A DNA stretch of 64,000 bases from assembly GCA_964448135.1 (NCBI GenBank), contig CAYUVH010000022.1:1-64000 (forward strand), read 5' to 3'. Each line of letters opens with the position of its first letter. Positions within the stretch are counted from its first letter, which is position 1. Below the pieces are notes generated by a model, which worked only from the letters and a program-made list of their open reading frames with translations, was not told the DNA's origin and made no database searches. The translations under genes were made by a program, and so were the position numbers. This document shows positions 24,827-34,061 of this stretch, in pieces. This DNA comes from CAYUVH01 sp964448135 (GTDB taxonomy: Bacteria; Verrucomicrobiota; Verrucomicrobiia; Limisphaerales; UBA8199).

Positions 24827-26311
24827 TTACTCCGGCTTGTCTTCTTCCGCCAATTTCCGATAAAGCGTCGCCAGGCTGACTCCCAACGTAATGGCGGCTT
24901 GTTCCTTGTCGCCGCCGGCTTGGTCAATGGCGCGCTGCAGATACGCCTGTTCCTGCTGGCGCAGGAAGGACTTGAGCGACGGCATGTCCGCGCCACCGGG
25001 CGCGAAGGCAGTCGGCGTGATAGTGGCGCCGCCTGAGCTGGCTACGGGCGGAATGAGCGGATGATCCAATTCCGGCAAGGTGGGCAGTTCCGCAGGGGTA
25101 TTGCGTACTTCCAGATTTGGATGGGTGGCGGCCACTCGTTCGACCAGGCTGGGCGGCAAATCGCCGGCCTGGATAAGGTCCGACTCGCACAGGGTCACGG
25201 CGCGTTCCATGGCATTTTCCAATTCGCGCACATTTCCGGGCCAATCGTACGCGCACAGAATGTCCATGGTGTGGCGGGATACCTGGAAATGCCGATGCGT
25301 GGCGGGCGCGATCTTGGTGCGCAGAAAGTGGGCGATCAGCAGGGGAATGTCGTCTCGCCGTTCCCGAACGCTGGGGAGTTTGATCTGGATGACATTGAGC
25401 CGGTAGTAGAGATCCTCGCGAAAGTCGCCGGTCTTGATTTTCTTTTCCAGCGGTTCGTTGGTGGCGGCCACCACGCGCACGTTTACATAGACGGGGGCGT
25501 TGTCGCCCACGCGACGCACCTCACGCTCCTGGAGCACGCGCAGCAGGCGGCTTTGCAGCAGGGGCGGCATCGAGCCGATTTCATCGAGGAAAATCGTCCC
25601 GCCGTCGGCTTCCTGAAAAAGGCCTTTCTTGTCGTTGATGGCGCCGGTGAATGAACCTTTGCGATGGCCGAACAATTCCGATTCGAGCAGGTTTTCCGGC
25701 AGCGCGCTGCAATTGATGGGGACGAAGGGGGCGTGCTGACGGCGGCTGTTGAAGTGCAGCGCCCGGGCCACCAGTTCCTTGCCGGTGCCGCTTTCGCCCA
25801 GCACGAGTATGGTGCTCTCCGTGTCGGCCACGCGCTCAATCAGTTTGAAAACAGCTTGCATGGGCTGTGCATTGCCTATGATCTGGCTGAATTGGTACTT
25901 CTTTTTAAGCTGCTTGCGCAGGTAGGCGGTCTCGGTGATGGCCGCGTTGTAGGAGAGCGCGCGCTGCACCGCGAGCTTGAGCTGGTCTATTTTGAAAGGT
26001 TTTTCCAGGTAGTCGAACGCGCCGTTTTTCATCGCTTCGACCGCGGTTCCGATGGTGCCGTAGCCGGTCACGACGATCACCACGGCGGGTGGGATCAGTT
26101 CCCGCGCTTTCTGGAGGATTTCCAGCCCGTGCGGCTTGGTTTTGTCCAGGTAAAGATCAGTGATGACCAGGTCGGGCGACTGGCTGCTCAGGGCGGCGAG
26201 CGCGGGCGGTTCGCTGGTGAAAGGCAGGACTTCGTGGCCGTCCTGACGAAGGAACTCCGAGACCATCTGGACCATGGTCAAATCGTCGTCCACCAGGAGT
26301 ACTTTCGCCAT
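24827..26311 (-). CDS. NtrC-family sigma-54-dependent response regulator
   Basis: A 494-residue transcription activator for sigma-54 promoters. The receiver domain (1-120) has acidic residues VDDD at 7-10, the phospho-acceptor Asp in VITDLYLD, and the conserved Lys in EKPF. The AAA+ domain (about 140-380) has Walker A GESGTGKE, the sigma-54 contact loop GSFTGA in ELFGHRKGSFTGA (a Ser variant of GAFTGA), Walker B GTIFLDEIG, and the R-finger segment. The C-terminus ends in a Fis-type helix-turn-helix (EQAAITLGVSLATLYRKL). It faces a PilB-type operon whose promoter region carries a sigma-54 match, so control of that operon is likely. No cognate kinase is adjacent. Confidence 0.95.
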   Translation of the reverse strand: MAKVLLVDDDLTMVQMVSEFLRQDGHEVLPFTSEPPALAALSSQSPDLVITDLYLDKTKPHGLEILQKARELIPPAVVIVVTGYGTIGTAVEAMKNGAFDYLEKPFKIDQLKLAVQRALSYNAAITETAYLRKQLKKKYQFSQIIGNAQPMQAVFKLIERVADTESTILVLGESGTGKELVARALHFNSRRQHAPFVPINCSALPENLLESELFGHRKGSFTGAINDKKGLFQEADGGTIFLDEIGSMPPLLQSRLLRVLQEREVRRVGDNAPVYVNVRVVAATNEPLEKKIKTGDFREDLYYRLNVIQIKLPSVRERRDDIPLLIAHFLRTKIAPATHRHFQVSRHTMDILCAYDWPGNVRELENAMERAVTLCESDLIQAGDLPPSLVERVAATHPNLEVRNTPAELPTLPELDHPLIPPVASSGGATITPTAFAPGGADMPSLKSFLRQQEQAYLQRAIDQAGGDKEQAAITLGVSLATLYRKLAEEDKPE

Positions 26312-26493
26312 TTACGCAGGCTAGTTCATGGGTGGCGGGGTCGCAAGCGCCAAGCCTGGATTCCCGTCCCGGCGCCTCCGCCGTGTGGGAATAAGGCAGG
26401 AGTGTCTCATGTTTGGTGAAAAAAATGGCGTTCGATGCCCCAAAAGGCATTTTCCCGGAAAAAAATCGCCTGTTCCGCAGGCATCGCAAAATC

Positions 26494-26509
26494 TGGCCAC
26501 CAGATTGCT
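26494..26509 (+). promoter_or_regulatory. Candidate sigma-54 promoter
   Basis: The sequence tggccaccagattgct matches the -24/-12 pattern TGGC-N7-TTGCW with correct spacing: GG at 26495-26496 and GC at 26507-26508. It is 78 bases upstream of the ATG at 26587, on the strand of the PilB-like operon, and opposite a sigma-54-dependent regulator gene. The bases between TGGC and TTGC do not fit the less conserved part of the consensus (ACG). Prediction by eye. Confidence 0.5.
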
Positions 26510-26586
26510 TTAAGGAAAGCATCCTGCGGTCGTTACGCAAATACGCAGGCAGTAGTTTGGCTTTTTTGGCAGTACTGAATTTTGCA

Positions 26587-27432
26587 ATGGTGACAACATT
26601 AAATCCGGGTGAAGAGGCGCAGTTGGCTCAAACAATCGAAATGTTTGAGGTCATCACGCAGTCACAGCCCACCGACTACCAGTCGCTGGAGATCCTGAAG
26701 GAGGCCTATTCCAAACTTGGCCGCGAGAAGGACGTCGTCGGCACATCCAAGCGCATCGCCCAGGCCTACATGCACATGGGTCAGTTGTCCTCGGCGATCC
26801 TCGAATACGAAACCATTTTGCAGCGTTTCCCTGGAGACCCGGATGTTCAGAAGGCGCTGAAGGAAATTGAGAGCAAAGCCACGACGATCGGGGCCGATCC
26901 GATGCCGGTGTCGGAACCGCTGCCGACTGCGGCGCGCGGAACCTCCGCGGCGGGTAAACCGCTCAAGCACGGAGGGGTCGGCGTCGAGGACGGCCGCGCG
27001 ATGGTGCACAAGCTTTTCGTGGACAGCAAAGTCATCACCGCGGGTGACTTTGACTTGTGCTGGTCCACGCCGGACTTGACGGCGCCGCCGAGCGGAGTCA
27101 GCGAGCCGTTCATTCAATTGCTGGCGGACAAAGGCATCGTGCCGATCGAAAAATCGATCAAGTTGCTCGCCGAGCGCTCGCGTTGCGCGTATCTGCCGCT
27201 GGGGCAGTATGACATTGAAATGGATCTGGCGCGCAAATTCACCGCGGAGACCTGCCGGCGCTGGTGCGTCCTGCCTTTCGATCGCATGAGCAAGACCGTG
27301 ATGGTCGCGACGGCGAACCCTTTCAACCAGCAAGCGGCGAAGGAACTCGGTGAAAGCACCGCGCACCGCCTCGTGTGGTACTTGGTGCCGCCCAGCGATC
27401 TCGTGACCAACCTGCGCAAGGTATTCCGATAG
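26587..27432 (+). CDS. TPR protein with GspE N-terminal-like (MshEN) domain
   Basis: A 281-residue protein joining two parts. Residues 1-100 look like tetratricopeptide helices (DYQSLEILKEAYSKLGREKDV and AYMHMGQLSSAILEYETILQRFPGDP). From about 135 comes a region resembling the N-terminal MshEN/GspE_N domain of secretion ATPases, which in some relatives binds c-di-GMP (VHKLFVDSKVITAGDF, GIVPIEKSIKLLAERSRCAYLPL, then VLPFDRMSKTVMVATANPFN). It is 6 bases upstream of a full PilB/GspE ATPase, so it is probably an accessory subunit of the same machine. The start at 26587 is chosen because the upstream frame is AT-rich and contains the promoter match. Confidence 0.75.
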   Translation: MVTTLNPGEEAQLAQTIEMFEVITQSQPTDYQSLEILKEAYSKLGREKDVVGTSKRIAQAYMHMGQLSSAILEYETILQRFPGDPDVQKALKEIESKATTIGADPMPVSEPLPTAARGTSAAGKPLKHGGVGVEDGRAMVHKLFVDSKVITAGDFDLCWSTPDLTAPPSGVSEPFIQLLADKGIVPIEKSIKLLAERSRCAYLPLGQYDIEMDLARKFTAETCRRWCVLPFDRMSKTVMVATANPFNQQAAKELGESTAHRLVWYLVPPSDLVTNLRKVFR

Positions 27433-27438
27433 ACCGTT

Positions 27439-29181
27439 ATGGCAGCCGCACCCGTAAAAACCTTTGGCGAACGCATCGCAGAAGCCCTCGTAGAGGATGG
27501 GCTGCTTACCGCGAAGCAGGTGGGCGAACTGCTCGAGCAGCAGAAGAAGGAAGGCACCCGGCTGCTCAAGTTGATCCTGGACAAGGCTTTCGTCAGCGAA
27601 GAAGACATGGCGGTCTCGATGGGCCGCGTGCTCAACGTGCCGCCCATCCACCTGGCCCGTTTGACGGTGCCGATGGACACCGCCGACCTGGTGCCCCGCG
27701 AGCTGGCGCACAATCACAAGGTCGTTCCCGTCTCCCGCCTCGACAGCAAATTGTATTTGGCGATGGCGGACCCGTTGAACGTCATGGCGCTCGACGACGT
27801 GCGCCGGGCGACCAAAATGGAAGTGGTGCCGATGATCGCGCCGGAAAAGGCGATCCTCGACAAGCTCCAGGCCATCGATGCCGCGAAGAGCGGCAGCATG
27901 GAGGACATCATTCAGGATGCCCAGAAGCGCGGCGAGGAAGAGGACTCCGATAATATCGAAGTTTCCAAGGTCGCGTCGGAAGAGGTCAACCTCGACCAGC
28001 TCGCGGCCTCCAGCGAGGAAGCGCCCGTCATCAAGCTGGCCAACCTTATTCTCGTGCAGGCCATCAAGGACCGCGCGAGCGACGTGCACATCGAGCCCTT
28101 CGAGAAGGCGCTGCGTTTGCGTTACCGGATTGACGGTGTTTTGACCGACGCCACCCCGCCGCCGAAGCAGATGCAGATGGCTTTGATTTCCCGCTTCAAG
28201 ATCATGTCCAGCCTGGACATCGCCGAACGCCGGCTGCCGCAGGACGGCCGCATGCGCGTGCGCGTGAGCGGCAAGGACTACGATTTGCGCGTGTCCATCA
28301 TGCCGACGGTGCACGGCGAAAAGGTCGTGCTCCGCGTGCTGGACAAGACCAATCTCTCGGCGAGCATCGACAAACTGGGTCTGGACCCGGACACGCTCCA
28401 GCAGTTGAAGGCCGCCGTGGACGCGCCGCACGGGTTGATTCTCGTCACCGGCCCCACCGGCTCCGGCAAGACCACGACGCTTTATTCCGCGCTCAACGAA
28501 CTCAACAATCCGATTTTCAATATCGTCACGGTCGAAGACCCCGTCGAATTCCAGGTGCCCGGCATCAACCAGGTGCCGGTGAAGAAGGAAATAGGCCTGA
28601 CGTTCGCGAGCGCCCTGCGCTCCATCCTGCGCCAGGACCCGGACATCATCATGATCGGTGAAATTCGCGATACGGAAACCGCGGAAATTGCGGTCGAATC
28701 TGCGTTGACCGGTCACCAGGTGCTGAGCACGATGCACTGTAATGACGCCCCCGGCGCCATCGCGCGCCTCGACGACATGGGCATCGCGCCCTTCCTGATT
28801 TCCTCATCCGTGATCCTCGCCTGCGCGCAACGCCTCATGCGGCGCATCTGCTCGCATTGCAAGGAACCCGTGACCTACTCGCCGAAGATGTACCAGGACC
28901 TGAACATTGACCCGAGCATCTTCGATGGCACCACCTTGTTTCGCGGCCGTGGTTGTGAACGCTGCAAAGGCTCCGGTTACGCCGGCCGTATGGCCATCAT
29001 CGAGGCCATGACGGTATCTGACGAAATCCGGAAGCTCGTCATCGCCCGCGCCAACACGCGCGAAATGGGCAAGGTCGCCATCGGCCAGGGCATGCGCACG
29101 CTGCGCATGGTGGCGCTCGACCGCGTGCGCGAAGGCGTCTCCACCCTAGAACAGGTCCTCGTCCTTACCTCGTCGCACTAA
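27439..29181 (+). CDS. PilB/GspE-family secretion ATPase
   Basis: A 580-residue hexameric ATPase that powers type IV pilus assembly or type II secretion at the inner membrane. An MshEN-type N-terminal domain (about 1-160) is followed by the catalytic core: Walker A GPTGSGKTT at about 338-346, the Asp box with ETAEIA, Walker B IIMIGEIRD, the His box TGHQVLSTMHCNDAP, and a four-cysteine zinc site CSHC...CERC at about 472-518 typical of PilB/GspE. It is in an operon with the preceding TPR/MshEN protein. Which of pilus or secretion it serves cannot be told, since no pilin or GspF is in the window. Confidence 0.93.
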   Translation: MAAAPVKTFGERIAEALVEDGLLTAKQVGELLEQQKKEGTRLLKLILDKAFVSEEDMAVSMGRVLNVPPIHLARLTVPMDTADLVPRELAHNHKVVPVSRLDSKLYLAMADPLNVMALDDVRRATKMEVVPMIAPEKAILDKLQAIDAAKSGSMEDIIQDAQKRGEEEDSDNIEVSKVASEEVNLDQLAASSEEAPVIKLANLILVQAIKDRASDVHIEPFEKALRLRYRIDGVLTDATPPPKQMQMALISRFKIMSSLDIAERRLPQDGRMRVRVSGKDYDLRVSIMPTVHGEKVVLRVLDKTNLSASIDKLGLDPDTLQQLKAAVDAPHGLILVTGPTGSGKTTTLYSALNELNNPIFNIVTVEDPVEFQVPGINQVPVKKEIGLTFASALRSILRQDPDIIMIGEIRDTETAEIAVESALTGHQVLSTMHCNDAPGAIARLDDMGIAPFLISSSVILACAQRLMRRICSHCKEPVTYSPKMYQDLNIDPSIFDGTTLFRGRGCERCKGSGYAGRMAIIEAMTVSDEIRKLVIARANTREMGKVAIGQGMRTLRMVALDRVREGVSTLEQVLVLTSSH

Positions 29182-29438
29182 GCTTTGTAGTGGTGCCCCA
29201 TCCTCCAGCCCTCGGACAGTGAAATGCCGCTGCGCTGCTCGAGGGCGAGCGGGTGGTCGGTCGGTTCCACCACGATGCGTGGACGGAGACCCTGTCCCTG
29301 GTAATGGGCCGTGGTTTTTAAATCCAGTTTGATGCAGAGCCAGCCGAAGAACGGCCCGATGTCCGGCGTGTCGAAGTGCTCACAGTAGAACTCAAAGTTC
29401 TCCTTTTTGTGCGAAACCCAGACGCCCCAGCCGTGGGA
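29178..29438 (-). pseudogene. DUF2199 gene remnant (C-terminal fragment)
   Basis: The minus strand from 29438 to 29178 reads as the end of a DUF2199-family protein: the segments GWGVWVSHKKENF, FFGWLCIKLDLKT, LRPRIVVEPTDHPLALEQR and GISLSEGWRMGHHY are in one frame and end in a stop that overlaps the stop of the secretion ATPase by a few bases. There is an in-frame stop (29439-29441) immediately before the fragment, so the N-terminal part with the family cysteines is missing. It is a decayed gene. It was recognised by translating the stretch by hand. Confidence 0.72.
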
Positions 29439-29504
29439 TCAGTATTCGATTCCTCAAATCCACATCAAGGACCCACCCGATGGGGTTGCGCCCCGGCTGC
29501 CCGC

Positions 29505-31529
29505 TCAAGGCATTATTCTGGCAGGCGCATCGGCCGGGAGTAAGAAAGTCCAGGGAGCGCGGAGGATGCGGCGGGCGAGAGCGAGGAAGAACTGACGGCG
29601 TTGAGGGCCCCGGACGTTGCGCGCCCGCAGGGAGACGAACAAGGCAAGCGCGAAGCTCACCGTGACATTCAGGGCTCCAATGCCGAGGATGCCGATGACA
29701 ATATCCAGGAAGGCATGATAAGCGATTTCCGCCGACCCCAGGGCGGCAAACGCGGCAGTGACCTGGCCGGTGGACAAGGTGACGTGACGGACATCCAGCG
29801 GCAGTCCAAAGAAAGCCGCGATGAATGGGAACAGCCCGAGCATGAAGCCCAGCGAAATGTTACCGGCAAGGCCGGCGATATTTTGACGAAGCCAATGGGC
29901 CCAGTGTTTCACGCGAGTGGGGCCGAGCCAGCGTTGCAGCCGGCGATGGTGGGCCAGCGCGGGCTCGAGTTGATGCAGAACAAACCAGTTGTCGGCCCAC
30001 GCGGCCACGAGGCTGGAGGCCCAGAGCAGGACGCCAGTCAGGATGGCGAAGATCCACGCGGCACTTGCCGGAGAAACTGATTGGAGGATCACCTCCGCCT
30101 TGTGGGTATCCACGACATGATGACCGCGCCACGCGAAGAGGGCGAAGTCGAGCAGCCAGGTGGCGGGAATGACGAGCGCGAGATTGCCGATGACCGCGGC
30201 GATCTGCGAGCGGATGAGGAAGACGACTTCGTCCACGAGGGCTTCCAGTTGGGCGGGGGTGCGCAGTTCCTCCATGCGCCGCGCCAGGGCCGGGGCCGTC
30301 GCGGCCGGCTGCTTGGTCGCGAGGGTAAAACCACAGAGCTGGATGGCGACGAAGCTGGTGGCGTAGTTGAGGCCGAACAGCGCGCCTTGAAAAAATCCCG
30401 CCAGGGCCAGCTTGGCGCAGAGAAGTTTGATCAGCGTGGTGAAACCGGTGATGGCTCCGCCCCCGGCGGCGCTGCGCAACATGGCGAGGTATTCCCGGCC
30501 ATTGCGCGCCACGTAGTGCTCGCCCGTCTCGGCGTTGCGCTCCACGATCCGGCGCGTGAGGAGGTGCAGGTTTTGGCGGAACAGCTCCGTGATGCTTTTG
30601 CGCGCGTGGTTTTGGCGCACCAGGTCCGCCACCAGCGTCAACGTCCGGGCGATGTTTTGCTCGGGTGCCGCCCACATTTCGAGCAGCAATTCCAGGCGAT
30701 GCAACTGGCCGCGCAACCGGGCCAGGTCGTAAACCAGAGCCGTGTTGACCCCGGTGCGCTCGAGTTGCGATGCGGCTTGGTCGAGCGCGGCGTCGCAGCC
30801 ATCCAGCAGGACGTGCACGCGGTTCAGTTCCGCGACCCGTTGGTCCGCTGCCCCGCCGCCGTTGCGCGAGGTGTCCAGCAGGGCCATGAGGGCGAGAGGC
30901 AGCTTTTGAAACGGCAAATCACGAAGGTGCATCGCAGGCAGGCGTCCCCGCACTTCACGCCGCGAGCCCGCCACGCAGATCCGGTCGGCCAGTTGGCCGA
31001 GCGCATCCTCCAGGTCCGTGCGCATGCCGCTCCAGTCGGCGGCGGCATCGGCGTACTCGTCCTGGAAGATCGACACTACCTGCCTGGCGAGTTCAGGTTC
31101 GAGCTGTTCCAGCCAGTCGGCATCCGAGGCGTGCGGAAAGAGACGGTCGAACAAGTCATCGAGGTTGCGGGAGTCAGGCGGTTCGGGCAGCACGCGGGCG
31201 AAGATTCGAGAGATCAGTTCGTGCGAGAACGCGGCGCCGCGGGGGAGGCCCGTGTCCGTGAATAAATCCAGCGCCTGGGTGTCGCGCACGAGGGAGCGCA
31301 AGGTGCGTCCGATCTGCTCCCGGGTGCCCGGCTGGCGTTCCAGCAGTTTGAAGAGCAGCCGCAGGCGCGTAGCCGGCACATCGAGCCGAATCCAAGCCAG
31401 CAGGTCTTCCGCCCAATCCAACCGCGCCGACAGGGGCAAAGTGGGGTTCGCGCGGGAAAGCAGGGTGTCCATGGTGGGACGTCCCTGCCAGATGGCGAGG
31501 CGTTCTTTGAATTTGTTGAGCCAACTCAT
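29505..31529 (-). CDS. Gcr-type 'site-specific recombinase' membrane protein
   Basis: A 674-residue protein of the family annotated as site-specific recombinase Gcr (COG4389). The N-terminal half is helical and charged (about 1-330); the C-terminal half has about five to seven hydrophobic segments (for example GGGAITGFTTLIKLLCAKLA, IGNLALVIPATWLLDFALF and LGFMLGLFPFIAAFFGLPL). Catalytic residues of tyrosine or serine recombinases are not visible, so the historical name should not be taken as the function. The start at 31529 (MSWLNKFKERL) is preferred over the longer frame to 31721, whose extra part is basic and low-complexity. Confidence 0.8.
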   Translation of the reverse strand: MSWLNKFKERLAIWQGRPTMDTLLSRANPTLPLSARLDWAEDLLAWIRLDVPATRLRLLFKLLERQPGTREQIGRTLRSLVRDTQALDLFTDTGLPRGAAFSHELISRIFARVLPEPPDSRNLDDLFDRLFPHASDADWLEQLEPELARQVVSIFQDEYADAAADWSGMRTDLEDALGQLADRICVAGSRREVRGRLPAMHLRDLPFQKLPLALMALLDTSRNGGGAADQRVAELNRVHVLLDGCDAALDQAASQLERTGVNTALVYDLARLRGQLHRLELLLEMWAAPEQNIARTLTLVADLVRQNHARKSITELFRQNLHLLTRRIVERNAETGEHYVARNGREYLAMLRSAAGGGAITGFTTLIKLLCAKLALAGFFQGALFGLNYATSFVAIQLCGFTLATKQPAATAPALARRMEELRTPAQLEALVDEVVFLIRSQIAAVIGNLALVIPATWLLDFALFAWRGHHVVDTHKAEVILQSVSPASAAWIFAILTGVLLWASSLVAAWADNWFVLHQLEPALAHHRRLQRWLGPTRVKHWAHWLRQNIAGLAGNISLGFMLGLFPFIAAFFGLPLDVRHVTLSTGQVTAAFAALGSAEIAYHAFLDIVIGILGIGALNVTVSFALALFVSLRARNVRGPQRRQFFLALARRILRAPWTFLLPADAPARIMP

Positions 31530-31791
31530 CGCCTGCTTCGAAGGCGTTGCCGCCGGGAGAACGTGGTAATTCGGTTCGGCGCCTGGGGTTGGGCGCCGCA
31601 TACTTATAGGCGATGGAACTGAAGGCGGCGATTTTTCTTTTGGGGAAAAAGAGTGGGCCGGCCAGGGCCGATGCCTGCAGAGTCCGCGGCGGCGTTGAGG
31701 ATTCGCGGATGGCCGCAGCATACTTTTGACCGCCTGGATTCTTCGCGCTGAATTTCATTTGCAAGCCGGGCGGGGTGGGCCAATTTGCGGC

Positions 31792-32988
31792 ATGCTCACG
31801 TTGGAAGAAGCCCAGGCAAAAATTCTGGCGGCCGTTCCGTCGCCGGCGTGCGAAACTGTTCCCCTGTCGCAGGCTCACGAGCGCGTGGCGGCGGAGCGGG
31901 TCGAGGCGGCGGTGGATTTGCCGGGGTTCGACAATTCCTCGATGGACGGTTACGCGGTGCGGGCCGGGGACGTGGCCGGCGCGAGCGGCGAGCGACCGGT
32001 GAAGCTGCGGTTGGCGGGTGAGGCGGCGGCGGGGCTGGTGTTCCCGGGGCAATTAAGCGAGGGCGAAACGGTGCGGGTTTTCACGGGATCGGCTTTGCCG
32101 GCGGGCGCTGACGCGGTGGTGATGCAGGAGGACACGCGGAGCGAGGGGGATCAGGTCTTCGTGCTCGACGCGGCCAAGCCTTGGGAGAATGTCCGGTTTC
32201 GCGGCGAGGACGTGAAGCGCGGCGCGGTGCTGATCGAGCCGGGCGAAATCATCAATGCCGGGCGAGTGGGGTTGCTGGCGGCGACGGGCGCCAGCTCGGT
32301 GAAGGTGGGGAGAAGGCCGGTGGTGGGTTTGCTGGCCACGGGATCGGAGTTGCGCGAGGCGGGGCAGCCGCTGGGCGCAGGACAGATTTACGAAAGCAAT
32401 CGTGTCGCGCTGGCCGCGCTGGTGAAGCAGGCGGGTGGCGAGCCGAAGGTGCTGCCGCTGGTGCCGGATGATCTGGAGGCCACGAAGCGCGCGCTGGCAG
32501 AGGCATTGGCGGCGTGCGATGTGCTGATTACGTCGGGTGGGGTTTCCGTGGGGGCCAAGGATTTTGTGAAACCGGCGATGGCCGCGGTGGGCGGGGAATT
32601 GGGTTTCTGGAAGGTGGCGATGCGGCCGGGGCGGCCATTTGTGTTTGGGCGGTGGGGAAACAAATTTCTGTTCGGATTGCCGGGCAATCCGGTCTCGGCG
32701 GTGGTGACCTTTCTGCTGCTGGTGCGGCCCGCGTTGTGGCGGTGGGCCGGGGCGAAGGACGTCTCGGAACCGGGTCAGACGGTGGTGCTCTCCGAGTCCT
32801 TGAGCAATTCGGGCGAGCGGCGTCACTTCATGCGGGTGCGGGTGGATGAATCGGGCCGGGCTGCTTCGTCCGGCTTGCAGGCGTCGCACGCGCTGAGTTC
32901 GCTCGCGGCGGCGAATGGATTCGTGGACGTGCCGCCGAAGGCGACGTTGGCGGCGGGGACCAGCGTGAGGGTATTGCGCTGGGGGTGA
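31792..32988 (+). CDS. moeA: Molybdopterin molybdotransferase
   Basis: Inserts molybdate into adenylated molybdopterin, the last step of molybdenum cofactor synthesis, in the cytoplasm. Family features in order: LEEAQAKIL at the start, LPGFDNSSMDGYAV near residues 42-55, TGSALPAGADAVVMQED, GEDVKRG, the MoCF-type domain with ATGSEL and ITSGGVSVGAKDFVK, and GLPGNPVSAVVTF. Length 398 is typical. The start at 31792 is chosen because the upstream frame extension is not family-like. No other molybdenum-cofactor gene is near. Confidence 0.93.
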   Translation: MLTLEEAQAKILAAVPSPACETVPLSQAHERVAAERVEAAVDLPGFDNSSMDGYAVRAGDVAGASGERPVKLRLAGEAAAGLVFPGQLSEGETVRVFTGSALPAGADAVVMQEDTRSEGDQVFVLDAAKPWENVRFRGEDVKRGAVLIEPGEIINAGRVGLLAATGASSVKVGRRPVVGLLATGSELREAGQPLGAGQIYESNRVALAALVKQAGGEPKVLPLVPDDLEATKRALAEALAACDVLITSGGVSVGAKDFVKPAMAAVGGELGFWKVAMRPGRPFVFGRWGNKFLFGLPGNPVSAVVTFLLLVRPALWRWAGAKDVSEPGQTVVLSESLSNSGERRHFMRVRVDESGRAASSGLQASHALSSLAAANGFVDVPPKATLAAGTSVRVLRWG

Positions 32989-32993
32989 GAGGG

Positions 32994-34061
32994 CTAAAAC
33001 TTGCGCCGCGGAAATTCAGTGATGGGGCCGGATGGAGTGATGCTCTTGGGCGGAGGCGGCGGGGGCGGCTTGGGCGCACCCGGGATGGTGAAAGCGGCCT
33101 GCTCCTTGTTCTCAGGAAAGAGCGAGGGCAACGTCGGCAGGGAGAAGGGATTGGCGGCCGGCTCGGCGGCAGCGGGTTTGGCAACTGCCTTGGGGGCCTC
33201 GGCAAAACCGGGGGTGGCAAACGGACTGGCGGGCTGAGGATAAAGCGTTTGCGCGCTCAACTCGGAGGCGGTGGTGGGCATGCCGAGCATGTGGCGATAT
33301 TCCTCCATCATGGTCTTGCGCTCTTTGTTGCGCTCCTCGCCGGCGTCGGGCTTGTTGTCGAGATTGAACATGTCCCGGGTCATGGAGTCGCTCACCTCGG
33401 GAGCGGCCTTGGTCCCATCCCAATCGGACTTTATCATGTTGCGCAGGTCATTGGCGCGCGCGCCAAGTTCACCCGGCAGCTTTTCGTCGGGCCGGCGGTT
33501 GAACCCATCGCGGTAATCGTCCGTGCCCGATTTTGGCTGGCCGAACAACCCGGTTTCGCGCATCCGGGCCCGCTCGGCGGAGCGGCGGTTCATGCGCTCG
33601 TAAAAAGCTTCCGTCGCGGAGAGGGTCTTTTTCTCGCGGCCGTCGGGCCCGATCTCCGGCAGGTTGAGAAAGCTTTCGGCGGAGGGGTTGTCGAACAGAT
33701 CCTCGGGGCTGAGCAACACCCAGTTTTTTTGTTTCTCGAGGAGCTCCTTGACCTTCTTGCTGTTGATGGCCGGCGGGGTCGGGGAGCGCGGTAATTCCGC
33801 AGGCACGCCATCCATGGAACTACGGGGGACGAATCCCTGGAGGGGGCGTTCGAGGTCTTCCTCCAGCAGCTTGAGGCCATCACGACGGGTATTGAGCTTC
33901 TGCATGTTCGTGATGACCTCGGCGTTGCCGGGATCGGCGAACTCGATGGCGTTGCCATGGCGGCGGTCAGCGGCATTCGCGTTGGGCGCGGCGACTGACA
34001 ACGTCAGCAGCGACACCAGCAACCAGCAGACAGCCGGGAGACTTATGGACCTCGGATTCAT
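32994..34061 (-). CDS. Secreted hypothetical protein, Pro-rich C-terminus
   Basis: A 355-residue exported protein of no recognised family. A signal peptide is clear (LPAVCWLLVSLLTLSVAAPNANA). The rest is charged and apparently disordered, with a helical segment about residues 40-70 (ITNMQKLNTRRDGLKLLEEDLERP) and a run of prolines near the C-terminus. The stop lies 6 bases after the moeA stop on the opposite strand. Function unknown. Confidence 0.7.
   Translation of the reverse strand: MNPRSISLPAVCWLLVSLLTLSVAAPNANAADRRHGNAIEFADPGNAEVITNMQKLNTRRDGLKLLEEDLERPLQGFVPRSSMDGVPAELPRSPTPPAINSKKVKELLEKQKNWVLLSPEDLFDNPSAESFLNLPEIGPDGREKKTLSATEAFYERMNRRSAERARMRETGLFGQPKSGTDDYRDGFNRRPDEKLPGELGARANDLRNMIKSDWDGTKAAPEVSDSMTRDMFNLDNKPDAGEERNKERKTMMEEYRHMLGMPTTASELSAQTLYPQPASPFATPGFAEAPKAVAKPAAAEPAANPFSLPTLPSLFPENKEQAAFTIPGAPKPPPPPPPKSITPSGPITEFPRRKF

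Noticed and set aside
26662..28737. A 691-codon minus-strand open frame
   Set aside because: It lies opposite the TPR/MshEN and PilB genes, which have clear Walker and zinc motifs; the antisense product has none.
29505..31529. Calling the Gcr-type protein a mobile-element recombinase
   Set aside because: No inverted repeats, att sites or catalytic tyrosine/serine motif are visible, and the protein is a membrane protein.
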